Source: Azospirillum sp.
GTDB lineage: Bacteria > Pseudomonadota > Alphaproteobacteria > Azospirillales > Azospirillaceae
Assembly (NCBI GenBank): GCA_016124535.1
Contig: WGNK01000003.1
Span: 102,001 to 166,000, forward strand
DNA: 64,000 bases
Direction of reading: 5' to 3'
Position 1 is the first letter of the stretch. Each line of letters starts with the position of its first letter. Below, piece by piece: positions 8,580-17,230 of the stretch. The notes under the pieces were generated by a model. The model saw nothing but the letters and a program-made list of their open reading frames with translations, ran no database searches and was not told the origin of the DNA. The position numbers and the translations under genes were made by a program.

Positions 8580-9014
8580 ATGACCACGGCAATCGACCAG
8601 CCGGCCATGGAGCCGGCCGCCCAACCGAGCCTGTTCAAGGCTCTGCCCGAAACCGCACGACGGTCGAGGAAGAAGGTTCGGGCCAAGCCCGAGGTGCTGG
8701 TCGAGACCGCTGCACCGGCCGAATCGGCGACAGCACCGCTGCCGCCGATCGTGGCAGAAGTGGTCGAGCAGCCGCTTGCCGTTGCCGCGGCCGCGCTGAC
8801 CAACCCTGAATTGCTGGATTTGATCACGGGCCTGCCTGACCTGCGGCTGAGCTACCTGCTGGTTGAAGCCGCCCGCGAGGTGCGGCGCCGGGCCAGTCCT
8901 CCCGCCTGGCTGGACGACGGCGAGGCGGCCCCGGCGGAGCCCAACGCCTCCCTGTTGCGCGCCGCGCGCCTGGTCGTGGCCGAACTCGGCGAATCAGAGT
9001 CGTCCGGCCTGTGA
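8580..9014 (+). CDS. hypothetical protein, Ala/Pro-rich N-terminus
   Basis: 144 residues from ATG 8580, which follows a GAGGGGA ribosome binding site; the frame extends further upstream without support. The first 60 residues are low-complexity (Ala, Pro, Glu, basic patch RRSRKKVRAK at about 28-37). The second half has a helical segment PELLDLITGLPDLRLSYLLVEAAREVRRR with regular codon bias. I recognise no family. It stands alone, divergent from the NTF2-like gene. The cytoplasmic location is presumed since no signal or membrane segment is visible. Confidence 0.6.
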   Translation: MTTAIDQPAMEPAAQPSLFKALPETARRSRKKVRAKPEVLVETAAPAESATAPLPPIVAEVVEQPLAVAAAALTNPELLDLITGLPDLRLSYLLVEAAREVRRRASPPAWLDDGEAAPAEPNASLLRAARLVVAELGESESSGL

Positions 9015-9168
9015 CCGCCGCCCTGCATTGCTGGTATCGTCGGCACGCCATGGACGACCACACCAGTCGGTTTTAACCTGCACCAAAATCTGCCGTGCCG
9101 CCGACATATCCGACTGTTGGACTCGGCAATCTATCGGGCGCGAGCCTCGTTTTGGATGAGGAGGGGTC

Positions 9169-9630
9169 ATGCCAGTATCGTTCACGTTGAACGGCAAGCC
9201 GACGTCGCTCGACGTCGATCCCGAGATGCCTCTGCTTTGGGCGCTGCGGGAGAACACCGGGTTGACCGGCACCAAATTCGGCTGCGGCGCCGGGCTGTGC
9301 GGCGCTTGCACGGTCCATGTCGACGGCGAGCCGACCCGCGCCTGCATCACCCCGGTCGGCACGATCGACGGTCAGCAGGTCACCACCATCGAGGGCGTCG
9401 ATGGCCCCGCCGCCGCCGCGGTGCGGACCGCGTGGCGCCAACTCGATGTCGTGCAGTGCGGCTATTGCCAGTCCGGCCAGATCATGGCCGCCACAGCCCT
9501 GTTGCGCCAGGTGCCGAGACCCGATGATGCCGGGATCGATGCCGCGATGAGCGGCAACATTTGCCGGTGTGCAACCTATGTCCGCATCCGCGCCGCCATC
9601 CATCGGGCGGCCCGCATTCTGGAGGGCTGA
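9169..9630 (+). CDS. (2Fe-2S) subunit of a molybdenum hydroxylase, IorA-like
   Basis: 153 residues, the standard size. The N-terminal plant-type ferredoxin domain holds CGAGLCGACTVH (about residues 43-54, cluster FeSII) and the C-terminal four-helix domain holds CGYCQSGQ and NICRCAT (cluster FeSI). This matches isoquinoline 1-oxidoreductase alpha subunits and related xanthine dehydrogenase-family small subunits that pass electrons from the molybdenum site. The gene is 3 bp upstream of its large subunit, with a GAGGGG ribosome binding site just before the ATG. No FAD subunit is present, which is normal for the Ior type. Confidence 0.9.
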   Translation: MPVSFTLNGKPTSLDVDPEMPLLWALRENTGLTGTKFGCGAGLCGACTVHVDGEPTRACITPVGTIDGQQVTTIEGVDGPAAAAVRTAWRQLDVVQCGYCQSGQIMAATALLRQVPRPDDAGIDAAMSGNICRCATYVRIRAAIHRAARILEG

Positions 9631-9633
9631 GTC

Positions 9634-11829
9634 ATGGACGGCTCGCGTGAGATACCGCCGACACCGACCCGCCGCGCGTTCCTGCAGAGTTCCGCGGCCG
9701 GGTTTGCCGGCCTGGTGCTGGGGTTCACCTGGACCGGCAAGGGCCGTCTGGGTGTGAACGCGGCGCAGGCCGCGGCCGACGGACGGTTCGCCCCCAACGC
9801 CTTCGTGCGCATCGCCGGCGACAATACCGTGACCGTGGTGATCAAGCATCTGGAGATGGGCCAGGGCATCGACACAGGATTGGCAACCATCCTCGCCGAG
9901 GAGCTTGACGCCGACTGGGCACAGATCCGCAGCGAAACCGCGCCGGCCGACGCCGCAGTCTACAACAATCTGAACTGGGGGCCGGTGCAGGGAACCGGCG
10001 GCAGTTCGTCGATCGCCAATTCCTACCCCCAGCTGCGCCAGGCCGGTGCGGCCGCGCGGGCGTTGCTGGTCTCGGCCGCGGCCGAGACCTGGGGCGTGGA
10101 ACCGGCGACGATCACGGTCAAACAGGGCGTGATCGCGCACGCCGCCTCTGGCCGCAGCGCGCGTTTCGGGGAGCTTGCAGCCAAGGCCGCGACCTTGCCG
10201 ATTCCGGCCGAGCTGCCCCTGAAGGAGCCCAGGAGCTTTACCCTGATCGGGACGCGGCTGCCTCGGCTCGATTCCGCGGCCAAGACCGACGGCACCGCGC
10301 GATTCGCGCTCGACATCATGCCGCCCGGTACGCTGGTGGCACTGATCCGACGCCCGGATCGTTTCCATGCCACGCTCAAGTCGGTTGAGGCCGGTGCGGC
10401 CCGGGCGATCGCCGGCGTGGTCGATGTCGTCACGGTGCCCGCCGGAGTCGCGGTCCTCGCCAAGGGCTTCTGGGCGGCCAAACAGGGCCGCGACGCGCTC
10501 GCGGTGGAGTGGGACGAGGCCGCTGCTGAGAAGCGCGGCAGCGCCGAATTGTTGACCGCCTATCAGGCGCTGGCGGCGACTCCCGGATTGCCGGCGCGGC
10601 GCGAGGGTGATGTCGCGGCGGCACTGGCCGGGGCGGCCAAGCGAATCACCGCGTCATACCAGTTCCCTTATCTCGCCCATGCCCCGATGGAGCCGCTCAA
10701 TTGCGTCGTGGTGCTGACCCCGGACGGCTGTGACATCTGGGCCGGCGACCAGTTTCAAACCATGGACCAGGCCAATGCCGCGGCAACCGCCGGGCTGAAA
10801 CCCGAACAGGTCCGCATTCACACCGTCTATGCCGGTGGCAGTTTCGGCCGGCGGGCCAACGCAGCGTCCGACTACATCGTCGAGGCGGTATCCATCGCCA
10901 AGGCGGTGGGCGCCAACGGCACCCCGATCAAGCTGATCTGGACCCGCGAGGACGATATCAAAGGCGGCCGCTACCGGCCGATGTACTACCATACCCTTGA
11001 GGGCGGGCTCGACGGCGACGGTAACCCGGTGGCTTGGCGCCATCGGATCATCGGCCAATCGATCATCGCCGGAACGCCGTTCGCCAAGGGCTTCATCAAG
11101 GAGGGCATCGACCACACCTCGGTCGAGGGTGCGGCCAATCTGCCCTACGCCATCCCCAATCTGGCGGTCGAGCTTCATACCACCGAGGTCGGGGTGCCGG
11201 TGCTATGGTGGCGTTCGGTCGGCGGCACCCACAATGCCTATGCCACGGAAGCCTTCCTCGACGAACTGGGCGAAGCCGGCGGCCAGGACCCGCTGGCGCT
11301 CCGGCGACGGCTGTTGGCCGGCCACTCCCGCCACCAGGGGGTGCTCGATCTCGCGGCGGCAAAATCCGATTGGGGGAGCGCTCTCTCGGCCGGTCGGGGC
11401 CGGGGCATCGCCGTCCACGAGGATTTCCACACCTTCGTTGCCCAGGTCGCGGAGGTCACGGTGGCGCCGAGCGGCAAGGTACGGGTGGATCGGATCGTCT
11501 GCGCCGTCGATTGCGGCCGGGCGATCAACCCCGACGTGATCAAGGCACAGATCGAGGGCGGGATCGGCTATGGCTTGGCCGCCCTGCTCTACGGCCGGGT
11601 TACGCTTGCCGAGGGTCGGGTCGAGCAATCCAATTTCCACGACTACCAGGTCCTGCGGATCGACGAGATGCCGAAGATCGAGGTTCACATTGTGCCGTCG
11701 GATGCCGCCCCAACCGGAGTCGGCGAATTGGGGGTCCCGGCACTTGGTCCTGCGGTCGCCAACGCCGTCTATGCCGCGTCCGGCAAGCGCATTCGCGTCC
11801 TGCCGTTCGAGGAGACCGGCAACGCCTGA
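9634..11829 (+). CDS. Tat-exported molybdopterin subunit of a molybdenum hydroxylase, IorB-like
   Basis: 731 residues. The N-terminus carries a twin-arginine signal (TRRAFLQ at about 12-18 followed by a hydrophobic stretch), so the enzyme should be folded with its cofactor and exported to the periplasm. Motifs of the aldehyde oxidase/xanthine dehydrogenase molybdopterin-binding fold include GGSFGRRAN, WTREDDIKGGRYRPM and the C-terminal GVGELGVPALGPAVANAVY with the likely catalytic Glu. This is the IorB class that hydroxylates N-heterocycles or oxidises aldehydes; substrate unknown. It forms an operon with the 2Fe-2S subunit and ends at a strong terminator. Electrons probably go to a cytochrome, as no FAD subunit is visible. 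Confidence 0.9.
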   Translation: MDGSREIPPTPTRRAFLQSSAAGFAGLVLGFTWTGKGRLGVNAAQAAADGRFAPNAFVRIAGDNTVTVVIKHLEMGQGIDTGLATILAEELDADWAQIRSETAPADAAVYNNLNWGPVQGTGGSSSIANSYPQLRQAGAAARALLVSAAAETWGVEPATITVKQGVIAHAASGRSARFGELAAKAATLPIPAELPLKEPRSFTLIGTRLPRLDSAAKTDGTARFALDIMPPGTLVALIRRPDRFHATLKSVEAGAARAIAGVVDVVTVPAGVAVLAKGFWAAKQGRDALAVEWDEAAAEKRGSAELLTAYQALAATPGLPARREGDVAAALAGAAKRITASYQFPYLAHAPMEPLNCVVVLTPDGCDIWAGDQFQTMDQANAAATAGLKPEQVRIHTVYAGGSFGRRANAASDYIVEAVSIAKAVGANGTPIKLIWTREDDIKGGRYRPMYYHTLEGGLDGDGNPVAWRHRIIGQSIIAGTPFAKGFIKEGIDHTSVEGAANLPYAIPNLAVELHTTEVGVPVLWWRSVGGTHNAYATEAFLDELGEAGGQDPLALRRRLLAGHSRHQGVLDLAAAKSDWGSALSAGRGRGIAVHEDFHTFVAQVAEVTVAPSGKVRVDRIVCAVDCGRAINPDVIKAQIEGGIGYGLAALLYGRVTLAEGRVEQSNFHDYQVLRIDEMPKIEVHIVPSDAAPTGVGELGVPALGPAVANAVYAASGKRIRVLPFEETGNA

Positions 11830-11887
11830 CCGCTTTCCGACCCGGCGCCGGGTGCCGGAGCCATGGGGTTCGCCCGCGGCCGATCGC

Positions 11888-11917
11888 CCCCTCCGCCGGT
11901 ATGGCGGAGGGGTTTTT
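11888..11917 (+). terminator. rho-independent terminator of the iorAB-like operon
   Basis: A perfect 10-bp stem CCCCTCCGCC / GGCGGAGGGG with a 5-nt loop (GGTAT) is followed by TTTTT, 58 bp past the stop of the large subunit. Confidence 0.93.
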
Positions 11918-12011
11918 CGTTGCCACCGGGGCGGTCGCGGTTGGGGTCGACGACTCGGAAGCTTCGGCTGTGCTATGGCTGACGCCGGGCTAATTCCAAA
12001 CAGGAAAACCG

Positions 12012-12701
12012 ATGAAGCGTTTCTATCGGGAGGTCGCAGCGGCCGAAGCGACCGGCGGTTGGCAGGTCCAACTGGACGGCCGGCCGCTCCGGACCCCGGC
12101 CAAGGCGGCACTGCTGCTCGAGTCCCCGGCGCTGGCCGGGGCGATTGCCGACGAGTGGCGCGGTCAGGAGCGCGAGATCCGTCCCGAGACCATGCCGTTG
12201 ACCCAGCTCGCCAATACCGCGGTCGACTTGGTCGGTCCCAAGCGTGGCGAAATCGTCGAGGCGGTGGTCGCCTATGGCGAAACCGATCTGATCTGCTACC
12301 GCGCCGAGCGCCCGCCGGATTTGGTCCGGCGCCAGCACGAGGCCTGGCAGCCGCTGGTCGATTGGGCGGCTCTCCGTCTGGACGCACCGCTCACGGTCAC
12401 TGCCGGGATCATGCCGGTGCCCCAACCGCCCACGGTCAGCCGTGCCTTCCAGACAGCGGTCGGCGCGCTCGACTGCTGGCGCTTGGCGGCGGTGCAGGAT
12501 GCCGCCGGGGCGTGCGGCTCGCTGGTCATGGCCCTGGCCCTGCTCGACGGCCGAATCGACGACGAGGCGGCCTATGCCGCAGCCGTTCTCGACGAGTCCT
12601 GGCAGATCGAGCATTGGGGCACGGATCCCGAGACCACCCGCCGCCTGACCGGGCTGCGGTCGTCGATTGCCGCCGACCACCGCTTCATGACCCTTCTCTA
12701 G
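12012..12701 (+). CDS. ATP12-family F1-ATPase assembly chaperone
   Basis: 229 residues, with the family features KRFYREV at the N-terminus, WQVQLDGRPLRTPAK (about 15-29), ANTAVDLV, a central YGETDLICYRA block and the C-terminal DESWQIEHWG. ATP12 proteins bind F1 alpha subunits before assembly with beta in mitochondria and are found in alphaproteobacteria. A GGAAAA sequence precedes the ATG. It is a single gene between a terminator and the convergent pspF, whose stop lies 8 bp away. Confidence 0.9.
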   Translation: MKRFYREVAAAEATGGWQVQLDGRPLRTPAKAALLLESPALAGAIADEWRGQEREIRPETMPLTQLANTAVDLVGPKRGEIVEAVVAYGETDLICYRAERPPDLVRRQHEAWQPLVDWAALRLDAPLTVTAGIMPVPQPPTVSRAFQTAVGALDCWRLAAVQDAAGACGSLVMALALLDGRIDDEAAYAAAVLDESWQIEHWGTDPETTRRLTGLRSSIAADHRFMTLL

Positions 12702-12709
12702 GCCGTCGG

Positions 12710-13768
12710 TTACCGGTTGAGCCGGTGCTTGGCGAGCAGACGGCGGAATTGGTGATAGCCCAGCCCCAGTTCCGCCGCCGCGGACTTCTGGGTCGCACCG
12801 GCATGGCCGAGCGCCGCGGTGATCAGCTGGCGTTCGAAGGCCAGCACACGCTCGGTCAGGCCGGTCTGCCCGCCCCCCTGGCGCGCCTCGGGGCTCGCAG
12901 TGGGGTCGCCGTCGGGGACGGGGCGTCCCGGACGCGGGTGCCGGTCAAGGCAGCCGCCGGCATCGCCGCCGCCCGGCCGAAACGGCGAGGCGAACGGATC
13001 GAGGATAATCTCTTCTACCTCCGCCTCGGGATCGCTCGCCCGGTAGACCGCCCGTTCGACCACATTTTTGAGTTCCCGGACATTGCCCGGCCAGGGATGG
13101 TCCTGGAGGTGTTGCAGCGCCAGCCGTGAGAACCCGGCGAAATAGGGCCGCCCCAGGGCCGTGCTCATGCCGATGGCAAAATGGTCTGCCAGGATCGCAA
13201 TGTCGCCGGTGCGGGCGCGCAGGGGCGGCAGCGTGATCACGTCGAACGCCAGGCGATCGAGCAAATCCGCGCGAAATTTCCCCGCCGCCGCCAGGCTCGG
13301 CAGATCGGCGTTGGTTGCCCCGATCACCCGCACATCCACCGCTACGGCCTGGCCACCGCCGAGCCGCTCGAACGCGCCGTACTCGATTACCCGGAGCATT
13401 TTCTCCTGAACTGCCGGCGACGAGGTCGCGATCTCGTCGAGAAACAGGCTGCCAGCGTCGGCCTGTTCAAACCGGCCGGCCCGCCGCCGTACCGCGCCAG
13501 TGAACGCCCCGGCCTCGTGACCGAACAATTCCGATTCGAGCAGGTTTTCCGAGAGCGCCGCGCAATTCACCGTGACCAGCGACCGATCCCACCGCCGCGA
13601 CAGGAAGTGCAGCCGCGCCGCCACCAGTTCCTTGCCGGTGCCGCGCTCGCCGATGACCAGCACCGGCCGGTCGAGCGGTGCCGCCCGCGACACCTGGCCC
13701 AGCATCGCCTGGAATGATGGAGCCTCGCCGACCAGCGGCGGCAGCGAGCGAATAGCGTTTTCCGTCAT
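12710..13768 (-). CDS. pspF: PspF, sigma-54 enhancer-binding activator of the psp genes
   Basis: 352 residues. It begins almost directly with the AAA+ domain: Walker A GERGTGKE (about 40-47), GAFTGA loop (about 87-92) that contacts sigma-54, Walker B SLFLDEIA (about 107-114), R-finger region and NVRELKN. The C-terminal helix-turn-helix (AELGLGYHQFRRLLAKH) is of the Fis type. There is no N-terminal receiver, as is usual for PspF, which is held inactive by PspA. About 50 residues between AAA+ and HTH are Pro/Gly-rich. It is divergent from pspA, and the shared 163-bp spacer contains a sigma-54 promoter. Confidence 0.9.
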   Translation of the reverse strand: MTENAIRSLPPLVGEAPSFQAMLGQVSRAAPLDRPVLVIGERGTGKELVAARLHFLSRRWDRSLVTVNCAALSENLLESELFGHEAGAFTGAVRRRAGRFEQADAGSLFLDEIATSSPAVQEKMLRVIEYGAFERLGGGQAVAVDVRVIGATNADLPSLAAAGKFRADLLDRLAFDVITLPPLRARTGDIAILADHFAIGMSTALGRPYFAGFSRLALQHLQDHPWPGNVRELKNVVERAVYRASDPEAEVEEIILDPFASPFRPGGGDAGGCLDRHPRPGRPVPDGDPTASPEARQGGGQTGLTERVLAFERQLITAALGHAGATQKSAAAELGLGYHQFRRLLAKHRLNR

Positions 13769-13777
13769 ATTTGGCGG

Positions 13778-13804
13778 GATATCGTGGTTACTTCGCAGAT
13801 ATCG
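13778..13804. promoter_or_regulatory. possible PspF upstream activating region (repeated GATATCG)
   Basis: GATATCG occurs twice, at 13778-13784 and 13798-13804, a spacing of 20 bp (about two helix turns), roughly 100 bp upstream of the sigma-54 promoter where enhancer sites are expected. Assignment to PspF is inference. Confidence 0.3.
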
Positions 13805-13880
13805 CTATTCCGATACGCCCTAGTCGTCAAGCCCGCCAGATTTTTAGTTTTATCTCAATGTGTTACGGGAGCGGGACAGC

Positions 13881-13897
13881 TTGGTATGAAGATTGCA
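13881..13897 (+). promoter_or_regulatory. sigma-54 promoter of pspABC
   Basis: TTGGTATG-AAGA-TTGCA fits the -24/-12 consensus (TGGCACG-N4-TTGCW) with correct GG to GC spacing. It lies about 35 bp upstream of the pspA start and next to the divergent sigma-54 activator gene, which makes the call strong. Confidence 0.85.
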
Positions 13898-13931
13898 GTT
13901 TCCAAAAAACCGTCCGCCGATGGAGTTCCCA

Positions 13932-14627
13932 ATGGGCATTTTTTCCCGCCTCACCGACATCATCAACGCCAATCTCAACGCCCTGCTTGACCGGGCCGAA
14001 GACCCGGAGAAGCTGGTCCGTCTGATTATCCAGGAGATGGAAGACACGCTGGTCGAGGTCCGCTCGTCCACGGTCAAGATCATTGCGGAAAAGAAGGAGA
14101 TCGAACGCAGGGTCGCGGCGCTCGGTCGGGAACGGGACGATTGGATCAGGAAGGCCGAGGTTGCGCTGTCGCGCGGCCGCGAAGACCTGGCACGCGGCGC
14201 TTTGGTCGAAAAGGCCAAGGCTGCGGAGCGGACCGACGCGCTGGCCGCTCAATTGGCACCGCTCGACGAGGCCCTGGCCAAGGCCGGCGACGACATCGCC
14301 CGATTGCAGGCCAAGCTGGCCGACGCCAAGAACCGGGAACGGGCGATCGCCGCCCGCCGTGAATCGGCGGTCAACCGGGTCAAGGTGCGCGAGAAGCTCC
14401 ACGACACCCGGATCACCGACGCCTTCGCCCGCTTCGAACAGGTCGAGCGCAAGGTCGACGAGATCGAGGGCAAGGCCGAGTCCTATGATCTCGGCACCGG
14501 CAGCCGCCGCAAGTCACTGGCCGAGGAGATCAACGAACTCGACACCAACGACCGGGTCGACCGTGACCTCGCCGAGTTGAAGGCGCGGCTGGCCGCCCGT
14601 GCCGGCGGCACGCCGCCCCATTCCTGA
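13932..14627 (+). CDS. pspA: phage shock protein A (PspA/IM30 family)
   Basis: 231 residues from the ATG at 13932, chosen because the protein then starts with the canonical MGIFSRLTDIINANLN and a GGAG site lies 7 nt upstream; an ATG at 13920 would add MEFP. The rest is almost wholly coiled coil, with the family motif PEKLVRLIIQEMEDTLVEVR at about 29-48. PspA binds stressed inner membrane, forms oligomeric scaffolds and inhibits PspF. First gene of pspABC, driven by the sigma-54 promoter just upstream. Confidence 0.95.
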   Translation: MGIFSRLTDIINANLNALLDRAEDPEKLVRLIIQEMEDTLVEVRSSTVKIIAEKKEIERRVAALGRERDDWIRKAEVALSRGREDLARGALVEKAKAAERTDALAAQLAPLDEALAKAGDDIARLQAKLADAKNRERAIAARRESAVNRVKVREKLHDTRITDAFARFEQVERKVDEIEGKAESYDLGTGSRRKSLAEEINELDTNDRVDRDLAELKARLAARAGGTPPHS

Positions 14628-14644
14628 CCGGCGGAGTTCCAGCC

Positions 14645-14872
14645 ATGTCGGAGTTTCTGTTCATCCTGGCGGTGCTGTTCATGATGATCGTGGCACCGCT
14701 GTGGATTCTCTTCCACTACATGACCAAGTGGCGGACGGCCCGCGCACTGTCGTCGGAGGATGAACGCCTGCTCGGCGAATTGTGGGAAAACGCCAACAAG
14801 ATGGAAGGGCGTATCCACACCCTGGAGCGCATTCTTGACGTTGAAGCCCCAGGCTGGCGCAACCGCGTCTAG
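14645..14872 (+). CDS. pspB: phage shock protein B
   Basis: 75 residues: an N-terminal membrane helix (about residues 4-24), then a basic stretch and the coiled-coil segment SSEDERLLGELWENANKMEG, as in PspB of other proteobacteria. PspB sits in the inner membrane with PspC and, during stress, draws PspA away from PspF. It lies 17 bp after pspA with a GGCGGAG-type ribosome binding site. Confidence 0.92.
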   Translation: MSEFLFILAVLFMMIVAPLWILFHYMTKWRTARALSSEDERLLGELWENANKMEGRIHTLERILDVEAPGWRNRV

Positions 14873-14882
14873 GGAGGCCGTC

Positions 14883-15287
14883 ATGTATCGTCCCGACTCG
14901 CCGTTTCGCTCGCCCAACCCGCACCAGCTCTACCGCAACCGCGATCGGGCGAAGATTTTCGGAGTCTGCGCCGGCATCGCCGATTTCTTCGGGATCGAGC
15001 CGATTGTGATCCGCTTGGCCGCGGTCGGCGGCCTGCTCTTCTTCGCCATGCCGACACTTGCAGGATATTTCATCCTGGCGCTGATCCTGCCCGGCCGGCC
15101 CAAATCGCTCTACCGTTCCGCCGAGGAGGAGGAGTTCTGGCGTTCGGTCTCGACCAAGCCGGACGTGACCGCCGCCGCGGTGCGCCATCGCTTCCGCGAC
15201 CTCGACCGCCGTCTCGCCACTCTCGAAAGCTATGTCACCACCCGCGAATTCCAGCTCAACAGCGCAATCCGCGATCTCGACCGGTGA
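14883..15287 (+). CDS. pspC: phage shock protein C
   Basis: 134 residues from ATG 14883, preceded by AGGGAGG. The PspC domain is clear: LYRNRDRAKIFGVCAGIADFFG (about 16-37) followed by a hydrophobic pair around 40-70. The C-terminal part (about 85-134) is a charged helical cytoplasmic tail. With PspB it forms the membrane stress sensor. It ends the psp operon, 10 bp after pspB. Confidence 0.92.
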   Translation: MYRPDSPFRSPNPHQLYRNRDRAKIFGVCAGIADFFGIEPIVIRLAAVGGLLFFAMPTLAGYFILALILPGRPKSLYRSAEEEEFWRSVSTKPDVTAAAVRHRFRDLDRRLATLESYVTTREFQLNSAIRDLDR

Positions 15288-15329
15288 ACCGGGCCACCGC
15301 CTGTCGTGTCGGCGTCGGTGCGGTTTCCC

Positions 15330-15358
15330 TTGCGGCGGCGGCGCCCGCGGACTATATA
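15330..15358 (+). promoter_or_regulatory. promoter of the tRNA-Pro gene
   Basis: TTGCGG (15330-15335) and TATATA (15353-15358) with an ideal 17-bp spacer, ending 16 bp before the tRNA 5' end. Confidence 0.7.
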
Positions 15359-15374
15359 CCGGCACCACAGGGCG

Positions 15375-15451
15375 CGGAGAGTAGCTCAGCCTGGTAGAGC
15401 ACTGCTTTCGGGAGGCAGGGGCCGGAGGTTCGAATCCTCTCTCTCCGACCA
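15375..15451 (+). tRNA. tRNA-Pro (anticodon CGG)
   Basis: A 77-nt cloverleaf can be folded by eye: acceptor CGGAGAG paired with CTCTCCG, D arm GCTC...GAGC, anticodon stem CTGCT/GGCAG with loop TTCGGGA (anticodon CGG), T arm around TTCGAAT, discriminator A and encoded CCA. It reads CCG codons, which are abundant in this GC-rich genome. Confidence 0.96.
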
Positions 15452-15459
15452 TGGTTTGC

Positions 15460-15496
15460 AAAGGCTTCCGGAGAGATCTGGAAGCCTTTTGCTTTT
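15460..15496 (+). terminator. rho-independent terminator after tRNA-Pro
   Basis: AAAGGCTTCC / GGAAGCCTTT (15460-15469 with 15480-15489), 10-nt loop, followed by T-rich sequence TGCTTTTT. It starts 8 bp after the tRNA CCA. Confidence 0.88.
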
Positions 15497-15523
15497 TCGC
15501 CTGCGGGCGCCTGGCGGCGCTGG

Positions 15524-16726
15524 CTACATCACGGCGGTGTTGAGGTTGACGCCGTCCAGGAGCGCGCCGGTCAGCTTGGCACCGGCGAGATAGGCCTCGC
15601 GGCAACTCGCCCGGCGCAAATCCGCATTCGACAGATCGGCGCCGATCAGCCGGCAAGGCACCTTGGTGCCGCTCGGCCGGCCATCCTCGCCAACCAGCTC
15701 GACCGCATCGAAGCGCGCTTCCTGCAGCGAACAGCCGATCATCGAGCACTCGCACAAGTCCGCGCCCGACAAATCGGCGCCCTCCAGACAGGCACCGTCG
15801 AGTTTGGCGCCGGTCAGGATCGCCAGCCGCAACAACGACCGCGTCAGATTGGCGCCACGAAGGTCCACCCGCGCCAATTCGGCCTCTGACAGATCACAGG
15901 CGCTGAGGTCCAGCCGCGACAGGTCCTGACCGCCAAGGTCGGCGCAGGCGCCGATGGCGCCATTGGTGCGCAGCCATTCGGCATGCTGGCCGATGGCCGA
16001 GGCCACCGCCTCGGGCAGCGGCGTCGTGCTCTTGCGACAGATCGCCCCGCTCAGGTCGGCGCCGGTCAAGCGGGCGCGCGACAGGTCGACGTTGCGGATC
16101 ACCGCCTCCTTCAGGCAGGCACCCGAGAAATCGGCGCCCTCGAGATTGGCGCCGGTCAGGACCGCCTTCTTCAACTTGGCATTGACGAAACTGGCCCCGC
16201 GGAGATCGGCGCCGGAAAAATTGGCCGATTCGAGGGTGGCATCAGCGAAGCTGGCCCCTCGCGCCGAAGCGACCGCGAGCAGGGCGTGGCTAAGATCGGT
16301 GCGCCGCAGCGACGCACCTTCCAGGCAGGCGTTTTCCAGGTCGACCGGGTTCTTGACCGTTTCCACCCCTTTCAGCACGATCAGCTGGCCCGGCCGCAGA
16401 TCGGCGAAATCGAGCTTGGCATTGCGCAGGATCGCCCTGGAAAAGCGCGCGCCGCGCAGTTCGGCCCGTTCGAAATCGGCCCCGGTCAAATCGGCTTCGC
16501 TGAAATCCGCACCGAACAGATCGGCGTTGCGGAACAGACAGCCGGGCAACTGAGCTTTCCGACCATTGAGGTCGGGCAGGAACGCCATCGACAGCACCAG
16601 GTTGGCCAGCTTGACGCCGCTCAGATCCAGGCTGGTCTTGCGTAAACGGAGACCACCGTGGCGCCCTTCGATGAAGTTGCGATGGCTCCGCAGCAACACC
16701 GCCAAGTCCCGCATGCCGTCAGTCAT
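15524..16726 (-). CDS. pentapeptide repeat protein
   Basis: 400 residues from ATG 16726. From about residue 35 to the end it is built of A(D/N)LxX repeats such as GADFSEADLTGADFERAELR, interrupted near 235-265 by a non-repeat insert (TTPLPEAVASAIGQHAEWLR). Such repeats fold as a right-handed quadrilateral beta-helix. There is no signal peptide and no transmembrane segment. Some family members mimic DNA and bind gyrase, but most have no known role and nothing here decides between them. Stands alone, transcribed toward the tRNA terminator. Confidence 0.88.
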   Translation of the reverse strand: MTDGMRDLAVLLRSHRNFIEGRHGGLRLRKTSLDLSGVKLANLVLSMAFLPDLNGRKAQLPGCLFRNADLFGADFSEADLTGADFERAELRGARFSRAILRNAKLDFADLRPGQLIVLKGVETVKNPVDLENACLEGASLRRTDLSHALLAVASARGASFADATLESANFSGADLRGASFVNAKLKKAVLTGANLEGADFSGACLKEAVIRNVDLSRARLTGADLSGAICRKSTTPLPEAVASAIGQHAEWLRTNGAIGACADLGGQDLSRLDLSACDLSEAELARVDLRGANLTRSLLRLAILTGAKLDGACLEGADLSGADLCECSMIGCSLQEARFDAVELVGEDGRPSGTKVPCRLIGADLSNADLRRASCREAYLAGAKLTGALLDGVNLNTAVM

Positions 16727-17230
16727 CAACCCTTGGCTCCAACATTGCCGGCCGCCACCGGGCCGTTGGCTCCGGTGTGCCGGCGAGTCCGAACTCCACC
16801 CCGGCCGTCACCGTCAATTTTGGCCAAGGTCGCGTACTATAGTATGGTTCACTATCATGGTGGCGTCAGACTTAAGCAAGCACCTTCCCTGCCGGGCACC
16901 CCGCTGATCACGTTGGGGCGGTCATGCCTCGACTTGCCGGGGACGCCTTGACGGGAGCCGGGGGGCCACCCATAGTCCCGCCAGTGCCGCCGGCTGCGGC
17001 GGCCGATGCGGCTAGGCAACAGTGTGGCGCCGGCCATGGCAGAGGGATTCGCCAAGGACAGTCGAGCCTGCGCCGCCTGCATCTCCTGGACCGGCGAGCG
17101 CACGTTGAGCCATGCCTGCACGCTGGCAACGGTGAACACCCGACAGCAGCCGGGCAATTGCCGGGCACCGAACAGTCCCAACTACCGGAAGTCCACCCGG
17201 GCGTTCCATACCTGTGCGGCCTGGGCAGTG
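16727..17230. other. 504-bp intergenic region with an AT-rich palindrome and a possible dispersed-repeat relic
   Basis: No supported gene. Near 16835 there is an AT-rich palindrome TACTATAGTA followed by ATGGTTCACTAT, probably part of the promoter for the leftward pentapeptide gene. At about 16905-16985 the sequence (GGTCATGCCTCGACTTGCC, then GCCTTGACGGGAGCC) resembles the GC-rich intergenic repeats with a GTCATGCC...CTTG core that are scattered in many alphaproteobacterial genomes. Frames through 16985-17230 are open on both strands but show no recognisable domain. Confidence 0.35.

Noticed and set aside
9169..11829. IorAB-like genes considered as a xanthine dehydrogenase.
   Set aside because: There is no FAD subunit, and the large subunit has a Tat signal, which fits the Ior class rather than cytoplasmic XdhAB.
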